A DNA stretch of 64,000 nt. It comes from Paramarasmius palmivorus (Eukaryota; Basidiomycota; Agaricomycetes; Agaricales; Marasmiaceae). The notes beneath the pieces were generated by a model, which ran no database searches, was not told the DNA's origin, and worked only from the letters and a program-made list of their open reading frames with translations. Position 1 is the first letter of the stretch. Each line of letters begins with the position of its first letter. This document shows, in pieces, positions 12,701 through 24,180 of this stretch. Where the stretch lies: NCBI GenBank assembly GCA_037176845.1, contig JAYKXP010000047.1, positions 124,001 through 188,000 on the forward strand, read 5' to 3'. The position numbers and the translations under genes were made by a program.

Positions 12701-14472
12701 TTGAGAATTAGCCAATGCAGAGCGTTCTTTACAGCATTACGTCTAACAAGAAATGGGGTTCTACGGAAGTCTTCAAGCACAGGTTTACTAGGACCAGTAA
12801 ATAAGATAGCCAATATTTCATCAATATCTTCTCGAGGAGGCGGCAAGATATCGTACAATTTGGGTATAGGTGCCTCAAAGGCCATTGCATTAGCTTTCAT
12901 CTTTCGGCCACCTGTAGCGATTCGAGCAAAGACAGCAGTATGTCTAACTCGAGCTACAAGTAATTTTTCCACATAGCCCAGCTGTTGTAGCTCTAATGGA
13001 ACTTGACCTAGCCAGAAGCCATTTGCAAGGGCCAGTTTAGGGATTCTACCCCTAGATAGTGCAGCACGACATTCAACACAAACCTCATTGCAGCCATCCA
13101 ACAAAACAGGACCATCAAGCATTTCTAACTTATCAGACTTGTGGGTTCTTGGTTTCTGCATGATACCTGGAGTTTCAAGTAGACGTAACATTCCTTTTAC
13201 ATGCCGTAGTGGCACAAGCTGCGTCTTGCTTGTTAACCGTGCACAAACAGCACACCCACTTTCCACAAAACAGTCTGATGCCATCTTGTCACAAGCTCTC
13301 CTCAATATAGAACCAATTAAATTCATGTCAGCTGGCTCAGGTGGGAAGAGCTCTGACCGGCCTTTGTTTGAATTTTGATTGATAGGCTCTCCTTGCAAAC
13401 ACTCCTCATGATGGGTGATGCGTAAGACTGTGATGTGTCGAGCACATAGTCGGCACTCATGAGACTCAAAGAACATTTCCAGGTCTGTGAGTTTCTTGGA
13501 AGATACATTCAAAGCTCCGTGCAACGAAGCAGCCTGGCGCGCTTCACGAACGTTCATATACTTCAACAGCTTACCAACAAAGAGACTGATAGCTACAAAG
13601 CATGATCCCTTGAAACGAGCAGCTTCATCAATGCTGGTGTGGGCTACAAAATGAAATCGGCATTTCGAGCCACACGCGAAACGATATGTTGATGGAATCA
13701 CATGCTCAACGAACAGCATCAACGGCACTTGAGGCTTCCTTCCACCGCCCAAAATGGCCCGCTGGGTATCACAATCAGTGCCAGACTGAACTTTGCCCGA
13801 CCAACTGGCTTCAGGCCGATCTAACGCGACCACTACAAGGGTGGCAACCAACTCACCACGTACAAAAGCTACTTTGAACAAGGAATAGCCTCGATCCGCG
13901 TGGGCAAGCGCTCGATAGAACTGGCCTCGCTTTGTTACCCAGCCAATGAAAATTCTCAACCATTCCTTGAGATCTACACCCAACCCCAGATATTCCTGAC
14001 ATCCAAAACGACCGCCAGTATGAACGACTCTCGAAAAGTGAGTACAAAAAAATACAGGTGCATGGTCGCGCATGATGTCACAACTCAACCTCGACCTGTG
14101 TACAGACACCAAGCGCTCGGAAGAATCGTTTAGTCCACTCAGCAACACGTCTACTACCAAATAGATATCCCACTCGTCGGAGGACAACCTCAAGGCAAGC
14201 TGCTCGCGGCTAGCGACCGATTGATCTACATCTCCAGCCGGCTCTGCGACATTTATCGAAACAGGTTTGCTCCAACGATGTTGGGGAACAGCGGAAACAG
14301 GGTCGTCAGATGGTCGTATTGTCATAGTCACGTTTTGGATACGCCTCCGCGGCTTTCGCTCTCTATCAGCGAATGGGGTGCACGGGTGGAGAAGAGAATA
14401 GTCGCTGTACATTTGGGAGGTGATATTCATGAGGGTGTCTCCCGGGGACAGAGATTCGAGAAGAGTCTTCAT
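6781..14472 (-). CDS. Helitron Rep/helicase protein with C-terminal cysteine-protease-like domain
   Basis: This is the rolling-circle transposition protein of a Helitron: it nicks DNA through a HUH endonuclease and unwinds it with a PIF1 helicase. The single frame gives 2,563 residues from the ATG at 14472. The frame stays open upstream to 14841, but without ATG. Order, in residues from that ATG: a Cys-rich domain resembling DUF6570 (about 420-600); Helitron-like N domain and Rep with HLH in TLHLHILLW (about 934) and paired tyrosines in YVTDYITK (about 1145); PIF1 helicase with GGTGKST (about 1645), FFDEVSM (about 1717), GDFAQLPP (about 1759) and YTALSRS (about 2077). The last domain has NNNSCAYDALLAIL (about 2297) and, near the end, DYHFVSR and WYHDG, fitting the Cys, His and Asp of a papain-fold or USP-type peptidase. 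All key motifs are present, so it may still be active. Confidence 0.92.
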   Translation of the reverse strand: MKTLLESLSPGDTLMNITSQMYSDYSLLHPCTPFADRERKPRRRIQNVTMTIRPSDDPVSAVPQHRWSKPVSINVAEPAGDVDQSVASREQLALRLSSDEWDIYLVVDVLLSGLNDSSERLVSVHRSRLSCDIMRDHAPVFFCTHFSRVVHTGGRFGCQEYLGLGVDLKEWLRIFIGWVTKRGQFYRALAHADRGYSLFKVAFVRGELVATLVVVALDRPEASWSGKVQSGTDCDTQRAILGGGRKPQVPLMLFVEHVIPSTYRFACGSKCRFHFVAHTSIDEAARFKGSCFVAISLFVGKLLKYMNVREARQAASLHGALNVSSKKLTDLEMFFESHECRLCARHITVLRITHHEECLQGEPINQNSNKGRSELFPPEPADMNLIGSILRRACDKMASDCFVESGCAVCARLTSKTQLVPLRHVKGMLRLLETPGIMQKPRTHKSDKLEMLDGPVLLDGCNEVCVECRAALSRGRIPKLALANGFWLGQVPLELQQLGYVEKLLVARVRHTAVFARIATGGRKMKANAMAFEAPIPKLYDILPPPREDIDEILAILFTGPSKPVLEDFRRTPFLVRRNAVKNALHWLILNHADYADVTFSEENLNQYREDEPPCSVIWREAESNKYSESEAVNDNETEEGTETGMCSFTVHGLTAETVSGKTVKEVMGLATQYFTNGGKVLAVGHKSTAESIWKNPSLYTRMFPWLFPYGRGGLGSLRLGEGAHIKHLLMYHDKRFQYDENFPIVAFSHQQVKAATQASWLLADRSSFSTVADRLLNLNQSVLRELTDRLANGEKVVPQSNEEIDCYKTISDLDRVAGKVSGSSTSKKHMRNEVWSLIAHKGAPSWYITIAPAEKHPLCLYYADTGTKFMPELRSDVKKLRLISSNPVASARFFNYLVTIFLEDILGCKGKHRGLYGEHDAHYGVVEQQGRLTLHLHILLWIKHSLPPKEIRERLVSRVKTFEDRLIQYLDSVFAGQFLDSSLNAVAESVSELSKSETYKDPTETLPIPPPDRCTLHTIQSITNDCPACLAYQEWVRQYKSTVNDLILKTNRHSCRRNLNKDGTVKKRHLYKGCHDNKWGKCRARFPRPLHPATSIDYNTGAVVMRKDEAWFNTFSYPMIYFLRCNTDVTYLGSGTAIKSVVLYVTDYITKASLRTHVIFDAILSTFSKNGSLLTNEVSQEHKARQLLTKVVNLLTTKMEFGAPLICSYLLEYPDHYTDHHFIVLYWQQYVARVQADWNESFNVAHVEKVALLKRGKRIVGLSPVVDYTDRPVETAHLSLYEWVRTCHRVTLKSSKRRTKKNDEVPLLNPTKNESLDEDVPLVGKSGPLPKNHYRFLSSHALATTHVVRVQNDSTKLIVNFCGASLPRRDKGDYEYYCCVMLTLFKPWRKGTDLKSNNQSWSAAFTEHQFKTTQVQLMNNLMIKYECLDARDDYHAQMQKENALHSSWDPMLDEVDNVDDDIEDPDLDPFYHLHSSSKDSNDFESPAILSQYTHSHRKHLLERSQIRNILNNCKWSSSQTSFSVVLENLSESIPTMSSDHWKNLVQLKKKGIIESRTAAVPSEVHAAFVANRDCKYVKHTDGMVKIVTKKYLERSFVPLDNIGVVSDISIKFSLNEEQDRAYKIITNHVLCPEADQLKMYIGGMGGTGKSTVLRALIEFFGKRDEVYKLLVVAPTGSAAALLGGSTYHSAFGINDHSGSSNLPLVRERLMGVRYVFFDEVSMLSAWEMYRISRQLCLALLNENTEFGGLNMIFAGDFAQLPPPMGGESVSLYGHRIGALRSTPRQQEEAIGKSLWHHVTTVVILRKNMRQRNQSNEDAKFRIALENMRYKNCTAADIEFLTSRVTSLVPGSPSINSPLFRNEAIITARNVQKDEINDIGSVRYANETNQHLQFFYSEDIIKPTDSSRKNRELSDKFIYLKEMTPEWQEYLWTLDASASDTLVPGKVGFCKGMPVIIRKNLATELNITRGQEGIVHGWTCRGSKERPRLDTLFVLLKNPPSDVHIPGLPVNVVPITPTSEYATIHMPYGKGKYLKVFRTQVDVLPCFAMTDFSSQGKTRIRNPVHLNNCRDFHGYYTALSRSATASGTIILQNFDPNQIRGGLRGSSLRREYQELELLDDITKKRFEGTLSASVIGMTRNELIRSFRAEVGEAYVPPNIHHTLHWSKADPLVEVDLDAVSWHIIATAKKGQSTAFTGTVNESVEQPYLPSLSSTRVTKQRGPTGASGKKHLNTQANTGVTNPSMHFKSSLSTLESRKRSLPVTKADKSGHPVKRQRVDYDCEDTLSLRSLKGPVWNNNSCAYDALLAILWPLWNMNKAQWNRHSGPGYNPNFSYLSMLFASTIEHNIDVTNVRNLFRDHLVRAYPTRFSLGAFTSMYDVIEVVLLTGDDLGNKCRLCEGALDNVGAQQDNNIFSQHNDYIPSTSELALRYAQDRLKRQAQVCEVCLASSEIHSIALRLPYIVAFELREAGPSRSVPYIDLTVNIPVASTQCQYVLAGVIYFKDYHFVSRVIDHQRAVWYHDGMAPQGVQRDKYIFNKDLNTGNLDLTKARGYKAMYALYAKLH

Positions 14473-15034
14473 TGAAGTATGAATAGGAGCGTAATTCTGT
14501 TTAGGTACAGTATAGAGATGGGATTGTCGATGGAACTGAGAGGTCCAATCGACCGCAAAGACCTCTCGCGAGGCAGACAAGTTCTTGTTAAGAAGTTGAC
14601 GGGTCCAATCAACCACGGAGACCTCTTGCGAGGCAGGCAAACACCAGACAATAATAAAGGACAGCACGGGACAAGAAGTAGTGGTTCCTATAGCAAGATG
14701 AAAGTCAGAATCACACTCAGGCAAACATTGGTATATCCTTTCGCACCATTTGGAGATACCCCACTCGCACCCGACACCAAACGCCCCCCCACGCCATAGG
14801 GAGACACTGAGTTTTCCATGAGACAAGCAGAAAGATCGCAAAGTTAAGATAAGGACCGTGCAAGGGTTTGAAGTTCAGTTTAAAGAAACAAAGTTGATGG
14901 ATGCACAAAGATGAACATGCCACGTGACAACTAGATGACGGTATCCAAATTGGATATCAAAGCTTGAAGCTTGAAGTCGCATTATTCGACTGAACACATC
15001 TACATATCGTTGTACCTAGGGAAAAATGATTTGA
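14473..15034. other. Helitron 5' leader and spacer to next gene
   Basis: Bases 14473-14841 stay open in the Helitron frame but lack an ATG, and contain two similar segments (14541-14582 and 14598-14640), an imperfect local duplication. Beyond that I see only spacer. The Helitron 5' TC terminus should lie here on the - strand, but I could not pick it out. Confidence 0.4.
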
Positions 15035-18000
15035 CTACAGAGAGGCGAGATTAATACTACATCGAGACGAAAATTCGAGTTCAAATGCCCATTTAAAGGA
15101 GAAACACTGGTCGTAAGACAATGATAACAAATCGGATTCCCCGAACACACAGGTTCGTCGTTCTAAGACTGCTTCGATACCCTTCCGGATACTTGTGTCT
15201 CGGTTGGCCATGATATCAAGGACGTTCTCAGTCACCGACGAAACAGTTTTGCACGGGTGACATGTGATACGGGAGGCGACTATAAGAGCGGCACATTGCT
15301 GTACCATGAAAGACCGCCACATATCCACGATGCGGACGGCCACGAAGAGTCCTTCCCGGTGTACACTGAGGGATGCGTCCAAAATGGATAGTATATCGTC
15401 TACGAGCTGCAAATAACAGTCATATTTTCCCGCGGATATCTGTGGATTATGCCGACAGCACAAGATATCATCCAGCTCGACGATAGCGAACAGGGAGAAA
15501 AGCTGGAGGAGCCCGTTTATGGCGAAGATGTCCGGCAAGTGGCGATGTCTCCCCTCCTCTTCAGAACATGCCTTGAAGAAATCGGAAGGGTGAGTCACGA
15601 TGCAATCATAAAGATAGGTTAAAATGTGGGGAACCAAATGTCGGCCACAGACGCTCGATGACAGAGCTTTGTCCGCCAGGAATGACTGCCTAATCATTGC
15701 CCAATACGAGTGATCCATAGTGAATATGGAATAAAAATAAGATCCGCGTGCGACCGTAGGGCATACCGTGTACATATGATACGGTATGTCCCCGCGAAGA
15801 ACCCTGAAAGAACGAGTTAATACATAGCCTAGCATTACTGTGATCGCACACCCGTACATCCGATCTCCAGCATGCAGTAGCGTGCCTATGACGTCCGGCG
15901 TGCTGTCAGGCGAAGTGCGTCCTTCTATGCTGAAAGTGGCAGAGGAAGCCGTCGACGACATATCGTCTGCGTCGACACCGGAAAAGACCAATACCGCACC
16001 CACAACAACTTCAAACTCCAAATTGAATCCATCGGAGGCCGTATCTCTAGAGGTTGCTACATCGGACGTTGCAACAAAATACCAACTGTTGCATTCGGGT
16101 CCGTGCATGCTCAACGAATGATCCAGTGGTCGAAGGCAACATCTCAAGGAATACATGTCGGTGGATAGCGAAGCCATGGAATCCGTGCTGTGTCCACAGT
16201 CCTCTATACGAGGGAAATACAGGATCTTTCCGCCTTTCCCTCGACCAACGTGCATCAAGAAATCTTGAAACGATGCTTGAACAAACATATCGCGGCTCTC
16301 CGAGCTGTGGTATCGGAGAGAGACGTCTACAGAACAAAAAAGGAGCATCATCAGTACCCCGAAATACAAACTGTGAAGCCTTGACTATCTCACCAACTGC
16401 CTGTCGTAGAGCCCACGATGCACCAATTCTAGCCAGGACTGTCTCGAAGCTTTCCTCTCCTGTAAGGGACGATTCCCCCTTAACTACGATAATATCACGC
16501 CTTAGTATAGAGGGCAACTCGGCAGACCGAGTCAGTGCTCGAAACTGTTGCGGGGTGCAATGATAGACATGCAAAAGGGGTGATCCTGACAGTGCTGTGA
16601 TAATCCTGTCGCTGAGAGTCTCGACCGGATATTCCCCAGTCAAAGCCAGGAACTGCTCCTCGTTTCCGTTCTTGCGCTGATACTGATTTGACCTGGTGAA
16701 CAGACGAGACAACACGTCCAAGTCTGAAGTCAGCTAATTAGTCTTGTCAACCGCAACGAAGATGAACACGCTACTCAATGACTCACATAAAACGAAGGCC
16801 AGTACGTACAAGGCCTGCCATCCTGAGACACGAGGAAATAGGGATTTCCCCTGACACGCTATAATATGGTCAACAAGGGTACTGGAAAGTAATGTTATGA
16901 ATTACCCTCTTCCATGTGTATGGAGTGACCGATGGCCACGGTAAATCATCCTGTAGCTAGAGAACCTGTCAACTGTACATTCATTAGCTCAGAATAACAA
17001 ACACTACCTTCAAAGACACAGGGAAAGACCGTTTTCTTTTCCTCCTCAAGCCGAGATCTTCATCTAGAAAATACATCCGTAAGCTTTTTGAAAGGTATAA
17101 GAATCAACGAAACATACCTTCTGCCCCCTTTCGTGAGCCACATTCGATAGCACGATACCGACGAAATCGTTTAGAGGAAGAACTACTGCTGTCAGGCGAA
17201 GAGCTGTCATCCGGAGAAGAAGCTCTGTCCATATCTGCAGTACTGCACCCCGTTCCCGAGCTAGTAGTTACAGTGCAACATTCCCCTTCTGTAGACGATA
17301 CACTGGCCTGAGCATCGCTATCACCATCCCACAATTCTGATTCGAGAATACTGGACAACTCGAGAGATTGTGGTGATCCTAAACCGTTTGAATCTACAAT
17401 CTCTCAGCATCAAGCAATAGCAATCAATCACTAATAATACCTTTGAGCTTATTAGAAAGACTGCCCGCTGACTCCACCGCCCCCAAGGATGGTGCTAAAC
17501 AATGCGCCACAGATAAAGCGACAAACTTCCTGGAGACCTGTGTTGACTTGTAGGTTATACCTACTGGCATAACAGCATCTATGCCATCATCTGCGCCCAT
17601 TGGTACCCGTTCAATATAGAAACCGAATATAACTTACCTGATGCGAAAAACCCTTGTTCAATCGCAGCGAGAGGCATCAAAGTAGCCGTCTCTTGCACAA
17701 AATATTTCAGCGCATCTATTGGAGATTGAGCACCTTTAGCAACGGCAAAGAGTCTCGTCCACAACATGGATTCGACCCTTCGAAGAAATGGTGGCCTTTC
17801 GGTACCATAATGATACCACGCCTGTCGAGTCAGCCAGTTTACAAGACAGTAAAGTGCGACGAGAGCTTATTTGACTTACCCGCAACATATCAATTCTTGC
17901 CAAATTGTTCGACATGGGCGCGATATCACAAAGAAGCACGAGGGGCGACACGGCTAAAGCAAGGAATAGTCCTTGACGCAACCTGGTAATAGGGGGTAGA

Positions 18001-19071
18001 CTAGACTCAGCGCCACAGGAGACTCCTTCTCTGTCGGCTGCTCTGAACAGACCATACTTCTGAGACGATCGCACTGAGATGTTAATCGAAACTCACTGTT
18101 CCAGTTCGGTCGCTAAGGTTTTCCAATTCTGCGGAAAGTCGCAGTTCCCCTATCCGCTCACGTCAAACATGGAAGATGCCCGCCACAAGGAAAGTAACTC
18201 ACCTGCATCAGATAATTGATGAAAAAAGCAGTCATTTCGATATTCTGGATGGCCTTCAGGACTGGTATATTCGTATCTCGCCTCGTAAGAGCTCCAAGTA
18301 GCCTTACTGCTGTCTCTACGAGTCGATGAGAGGTAGACGCTCGAAGGTCTTCTGGTCTCAGAGTGGGGTCAGGAACGGGACCACATGAACTGAGCGCCAC
18401 CTGCATATTTAGAAGTATGCGTGGCCAGCCTCGTTTGTCAGAAAGGGTACGGACACCTCGCTAGTAAAGTACTCTTCATCGTGAACTGTTAAACAGGCAA
18501 AAACTCGAATGAAACTTACCAGCTTTCTCGTTTGTCCTTCAAACTTCGATTTTGGCACGGTCTTTGGAGGCGAAGAAAGTACGTGCCCATCTTTTGCCCG
18601 CTTTGTATCCACCTGATAACTAACCTCCACAGCAACGTCCAAAAACTTTAACGCAAACAGTAAGCCGGGAAGCGGTTCCGCTGATTTCTGGTTTGCCACG
18701 AGTGTCGCCTGATTGGTGACGATATTTCGGTACACCGAATTGGTGTACGCGTCTCGGAACTTGACAAGCAGCGACGAAGCCATGTCCTAAGAAACACGCA
18801 GTAGTGAGCAGCCCACACAAGCAAGAAACGACCAAACACGGCTCACCTGAAACTCTGGGGGAATAATGGATGGCCACTCTTTCGATCGGTATATAAAATC
18901 AGTACGCCAGGGCATATTTTGAACGAGAGGGAGATTCCAAGGAAGCATGTCGTCTTCAGAAACTGGACTGTGGGCGGAGAAGACAAGGGAAAAGCAAGTG
19001 TCAACAGGCGACGCTGAAACTGGAGTTGGTAGGGACCTCTCCGAGTCCAGTGAAACCCCATTCTTAACCAT
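15035..19071 (-). CDS. Large JmjC-like protein, iron-binding site degenerate
   Basis: This is a many-exon gene read from ATG 19071 to a stop at 15035; all joins are inferred. The N-terminal two thirds are unrecognised. They include a Ser/Asp-rich segment (17104-17358) and a basic cluster RRKRKR near 17040 that could be a nuclear signal. The C-terminal third matches the double-stranded beta-helix pattern of mushroom JmjC-like proteins: NSWYFVATSDVATS, then DGF, then, after a small intron, GDRMVLRGDIPYHMYT and GSYFYSIFTM. In active JmjC enzymes a His-x-Asp pair and a later His hold Fe(II). Here the His-x-Asp position reads R-D-T-A, so the pair is not recognisable, while the late His (PYHMYT) remains. 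It is probably not an active hydroxylase or demethylase. It could be two genes; the join between 17.0 and 16.7 kb is the weakest. Confidence 0.5.
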
Positions 19072-19173
19072 GGTGGCAAAGGATAAGAAGCGAAAAATGC
19101 CTTCGAATGAAGGCAAATGAATTACATAACTGTGAATGAAAGTACACTGATCCACGCGACACGTAAAGTACAT

Positions 19174-22100
19174 TCAAGAACGAATGTTGTCGTCTACGCC
19201 GACGGGTTGACCAAATACGCTCATCAAGACCTTCCTCAAATCGAAGTAGAAATTGGACAAGCCAGAAAGAGGAAAGGAAAATGGCGATGAAAACGAACCC
19301 AGAAGGTCAATAGTATCTTTCGAATGTTCTTGTATCCCATTTGGTCTGTACAACACCATTCGCAGACCATGCGTGGTAGATAGATCTTGCTGACCGCGTT
19401 TGAAGTTATCGTCGATAGTAAAAGTCAAATCAAACGAAAACCCTGGGTGAACGTCGTTTAGACGGACTAAAAAAAGAGGTAAGATGAAGCGATACACGTA
19501 CTCCAAAGGATACCCGCATTATCACCAGAACTGGTGCATACAGCTCTATATTCCACCGTGCCGTTCTCTCGGGAATCAAGCAACTCTAACCGATTCACCA
19601 TCAACCCAGAGACACCGATAAGCAAAGACAAAGTGAGTTGGGTGATCCCATCCAAGTTTGCCTCCCAATCTACGCAAAACAATCAGAAGCATGGACAGTG
19701 TATTCTTTACCAGGTGTCACCTTGTCCGTTAAACATGGAAATCAGAGCGTGTCCCTCTGGAGGAATCTTCCTGAACTGCTTCTCCAACAGTAATCTGGCC
19801 AAGGAAGAAACAAAAACAGAAGCTCGCCGTATCAATGAACAAGCATGGACAGGCTTACTGTGACGCCATACTAGTTGCACCCTGCCGTGGCGAGCTAGTA
19901 CTCAACTGCGCGAGTAAAGCCGTCAACTGTCGAATAGCATCGTCCTTCCCTATAAGGCTCATCAGAAAGATGAAAAGAAGAAGGTAAGTACACATACGGG
20001 CTATAATTTCTTCGTACCTAGCAACGATTGATTTTCCCTCTTCCAAATCTGTCAAAGTGCTCAGGCCCTCGAGTGACATTCCAAAGCCGAGAGACGGAGC
20101 ATCCACAATCTCAAACTAGTCGTAAGTCAAACACCGATAAAAAGAACAAAAGCACGAAACCTACTGCCTGTAGGGAACGTGTCATGGTCCTCGAAGTCAA
20201 AAACCAAGAGAGGATGTGACAGTGTCACGCATAGCCGTACCGGTTTCGTGAGGTGTGAATACAGGAGATCCTCTTCCATATAAGTAAATTATGTAAAACA
20301 TCAACTTCCATGTGTCTATTTCGCAATCTCGAAGGGCATTTCATACATTGAAATGGCTACAAGTGACTCGTATTACCCAACGTACACCAAGTACACGAAG
20401 AAGACGCTCGGACCCACACCTACACCCCACCAATACCAGATCATCCGTCTACCTTACCCAACACAATAGCGAACAAAGCATTGAAATGAACGGTGTTATG
20501 GATGTTTGTAGAACCACGAAATCCGGTCAAAGTAAACACCACTGTAGTCAACGAATTGGCTTCAACCTCCGCGAACGGATACAGCGGGAGATCTGTGTAG
20601 TGTTCCCAATCGGCTGGCTCGAACTTGAACCCTTTGGACCCTACTTTGGTCCTGCCATCGTACAACGGGACTGAATCGCGTATTTCAGTTTTCGGTTGTC
20701 GTCAATAAAAAGAAACACATCTGTTGACTCACTGCCTTCGTCAAATTGCCTATAAGCTGGCGCTCCCTTTTGAAGAATGTTCACTTTAGCAACATCTACA
20801 CCTCCCAAAGACGCATCCTCGACAGGCCGACTGGCACTGGACCCAGCGGCCTTTTTCGTTGGAGAAGAATACGGTGTCGACGCGAATTTATCGTCCTCAA
20901 ATTCTAACACCCAACGTCACGATTAGCAAAATGTATCGACCAAGGAAAGACCACTCACGTTTGGGAGTCCACCCCTCTCTCTTGGTCTGAAAAACCAAAG
21001 TGTTTCGACGACCCGGAGCATGCAACTCGCCATCGTTAAAGAAGGTGCCAAAATTGCATTGCAATATGTCCCAATCGTTCTCGAGTGGTCGGATATGAAG
21101 CTGCTTCACGAAACTAGGTCCAACCTCTCGACCCTGGGACACATAGCTCTGCAAACAAACGCCACTCAACACGAAAGCCGCATTTCTAGCGCCTTCGGGT
21201 CGGGGTACGCGAACACATTCCCAAGTACGAACATACCCCGTCAACGGAACCCTCACAGGACTCTTGAAATCCCTGTACGCAATAAAAGAGACGGAGCGCA
21301 CGAGCTTGCTGTCAGATACCACAAATTCAGAACAACGAACTGAATTTATAAAAGGAACTAACCTCCTAACTCTGTTGTTGACGGTCTCGACCAACCCCCC
21401 ATAGGAAGCAGGCTTGAAATCATCGAAAGCGTTTTCGGTGATAGCGGTAGGGTACCCCACAAACTTGGATCGTTTCAAACTGAGGGTACAAGCGTCAGCG
21501 GAGCAAGAAGATGACACAGCAGAACACACCTATCTATCCAAGACATACTCCGATATAGTTCAACTAAATCAGGATGAATACGATCGACATCGAGGAGTGG
21601 CTCCACAACCACATCACCCTCCTGGTTGCCGGATTCGTCCTCTTCACTGCCAACACTTTCATCGTCTTCTTCGGGCAAAGCCATTGCACCAGAGAAAACA
21701 CTAGTAGCCCTGCTAACCATAAGTTCACAGGACGACCCCACTAACGCTAACGCTCACCCTGTTTCCTTCTGAGTAACATGGACATTGAGTCTTGTGTTTC
21801 AGAGGAAAGGCAAAGAGCATCATAGATCAGCAAGGGTACTGGAAGAGGATGTACGAACTTACTGCTCCGAGCATCCGACCGAACCAGTCGCTGACTGAGA
21901 CACAGGTCTGGACGACAATCATAAACGGAAATAAACGGAGGACAATAACGACTTACAGCCTGCTGTCAGCAGCAACCTGGCCCGGAGCGGACGACGGATG
22001 GTTAGCGCGAGCCGACCCAGCTGTTTTCCTTTTCCTATAACACAGATAATACATTAGTGCTCCGAAAAAAAGAAAAAAAACCCAAACACAGCGAAGGGCA

Positions 22101-24180
22101 AAAAAGGACTCGCGATGACTTTTCTACGTTCGTGTCAGGTGCATGCCGAGCATCCAACTTCGACCCACTAGACATCAATGAACAGAAACCGATGAGCTTG
22201 AACATCCAGGAAGCGCGTTCAAGCCAAAAGCTTACTCTGACATAACAGCACCAGAAGCGCTGTACACAAATACGAAAAGAGGATGAAACCAGACATCAGT
22301 CCCTCACTGTAAAATAGCAAGACAAACCGACGAACCTCTTTCCATCGCTTCTCCGTGCCATGGCCGTAGTGGGCGAAGGGAGCTCATCATCAGATTCGCT
22401 GAGTGCTCTAAACCGCGATTAGCAAATGGAACCAACACGTGCAGTTAGGAACCACGCACCTAAATTCATTTTCCGCCACGCTACCTCGAAAGAATCGGTA
22501 CAGGAGGTAAAATCCAACGCAGGTCATAGGAGAAAAGACGATCAGCAACCAAATTAGAAGACAAAGTGAGTGTCACGATCACACATGTCATAAACAACTT
22601 ACAAAGGGTCGTAATCGGTAACAGTGGGCGACACCATTGCTGCGTCTTGCGGTGCGACCACTTTACCAGTCTGCAGGCTTGCCAAAGGAACTACCTTCCC
22701 CTTCCGGGTACGACCGGCATTTCGAACGCGAGTTGAAGGAGGCGTATAGAGGGAACCCTCGCTGCTACCAGTCAAGCACAAGCACTAAATTGAACACCTC
22801 CGACTCAACATCAAACATATACACACACCTTTTAACTGGCGAACTATCCCCAGCATCTGACCCTATTGCATCAAGCCTAAAACACATAAGCACAAGACCC
22901 GACATGAAGCAAAGACTTGAACACCGCACTGATCCGCCGAGGTGACCTCTTCATCACCAGCATGCATAGCACGGGCAGTGGGCTTGCGTCTATACAACAA
23001 CGAAAATAAACCACTGATGCGTAGACCGGAAAATATCCCCACAAAGGAAAACTCACACACGCCCGCTAGTCCTCCTAGGTGTGGTATCTCCTACAGGTCC
23101 TTCGCCTCGTCCAGTAGCAACCACAGCAGACCTAACACGCCATGAACAACGAGCCAACGACCAAACAAGCGCTGTATCAACGTACGCAGGCATCTTTCTA
23201 GGTGACAAAGTAAGGTCCTTAACACGGATTTTCGAAGGAGAATCGCTGCAACGAAGAGTCAGGACACCAAAGACGACAGAAATGGCGCGAACTGAACTTG
23301 TCATCTCCACCAGATCTTCTGCGCTTGTCAACCACCAGATACGGTCTGAGAAAGACTCCAATCAATAACAGTTCCAATCAACAGGGGCAGCAACGCACTC
23401 ATCTGACGCCACGGACAAGCCTGTATCGGACACCTCCGCTTGCTCCTCAACATCACTAGAAGGAACAACATCCCTGCGGGCACCGCACCAGACGTCAATC
23501 GCAACAAAGACACGAAAAAAACAAGGACTGAACCGATTAGCTTTCCCGCCGGCGTTTCCTTTGAATGCTGAGCGCGCTTGGATTCTCGAAACCAGATGGG
23601 TCAGCCGAAAGCAAATGAAAAAAGCAGGACAAAGGGTAACTCACGCCGGTCTCGTTTTTCGAGCCTGCAACTGCACCTCGCTGGCCACACGGTCAGTTCA
23701 CGGCGAAGAGAACTAAGCACTAACGCACTCATCGGATTCCACACTGCCAAACTTCTCAACGGCAGCACGCACGTCACCAGTAGGTGCAATAGATCGTCTA
23801 AAACCCACGAAGAGTAAGAGAGGATGCACGATAAAGAATCCAACAGTTAGAGTCAACTTACGAGACAGAAACTACTGACGCATCGCTATCTTCATCGTCG
23901 TCCAACACCACAACCTTTCGGCCTAATCTGAAAAACCAATGAACTTTAATAGCTCCTCATTGAATAGTATACTCACTTAGAAGAACCTTCGGCGTCCTTT
24001 ACCGCCTTCCTACCTCCACGCTTAGCCCCCCTGGTTAAATCAACCTCGTCAACCATAGATACCCAGTCTAATACAAGGCAGGCACAAACGTTTCTTGAGT
24101 ACTGGCGAGGAAAGCATAAGGAAGGTGATCGTACAACGAAGAGAGCAATGTACATACCTTGGTTTCTTGGAAGAAGGCAT
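19174..24180 (-). CDS. Unknown many-exon protein with disordered N-terminus
   Basis: I do not recognise a named domain. The first exon is tiny (MPSSKKPR from ATG 24180). It is followed by short exons rich in Ser, Asp, Glu and Lys (VVVLDDDEDSDAS, LSESDDELPSP, EEDDESVGSEEDES), suggesting a disordered, perhaps nuclear, segment. From about 21.6 kb the sequence becomes globular: LKRSKFVGYPTAITENAFDD, PLTGYVRTWECVRVP, IPLYDGRTKVGSKGF and VVFTLTGFRG. The YDGR segment followed by a paired Ser-Leu-Thr-Thr-Val-Val strand resembles high-copy uncharacterised proteins of mushroom genomes. The C-terminal exons (FEIVDAPSLGFGMS, EKQFRKIPPEGHALISMFNGQ, FSFDLTFTIDDN) end at 19174. Several introns keep an open frame, so boundaries are uncertain. 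It lies 102 bases upstream of the JmjC-like gene on the same strand. Confidence 0.5.

Noticed and set aside
14473..14841. Longer N-terminus for the Helitron protein, from 14841
   Set aside because: The codon there is TTG, and the added residues are low in domain-like features; the first plausible ATG is at 14472.
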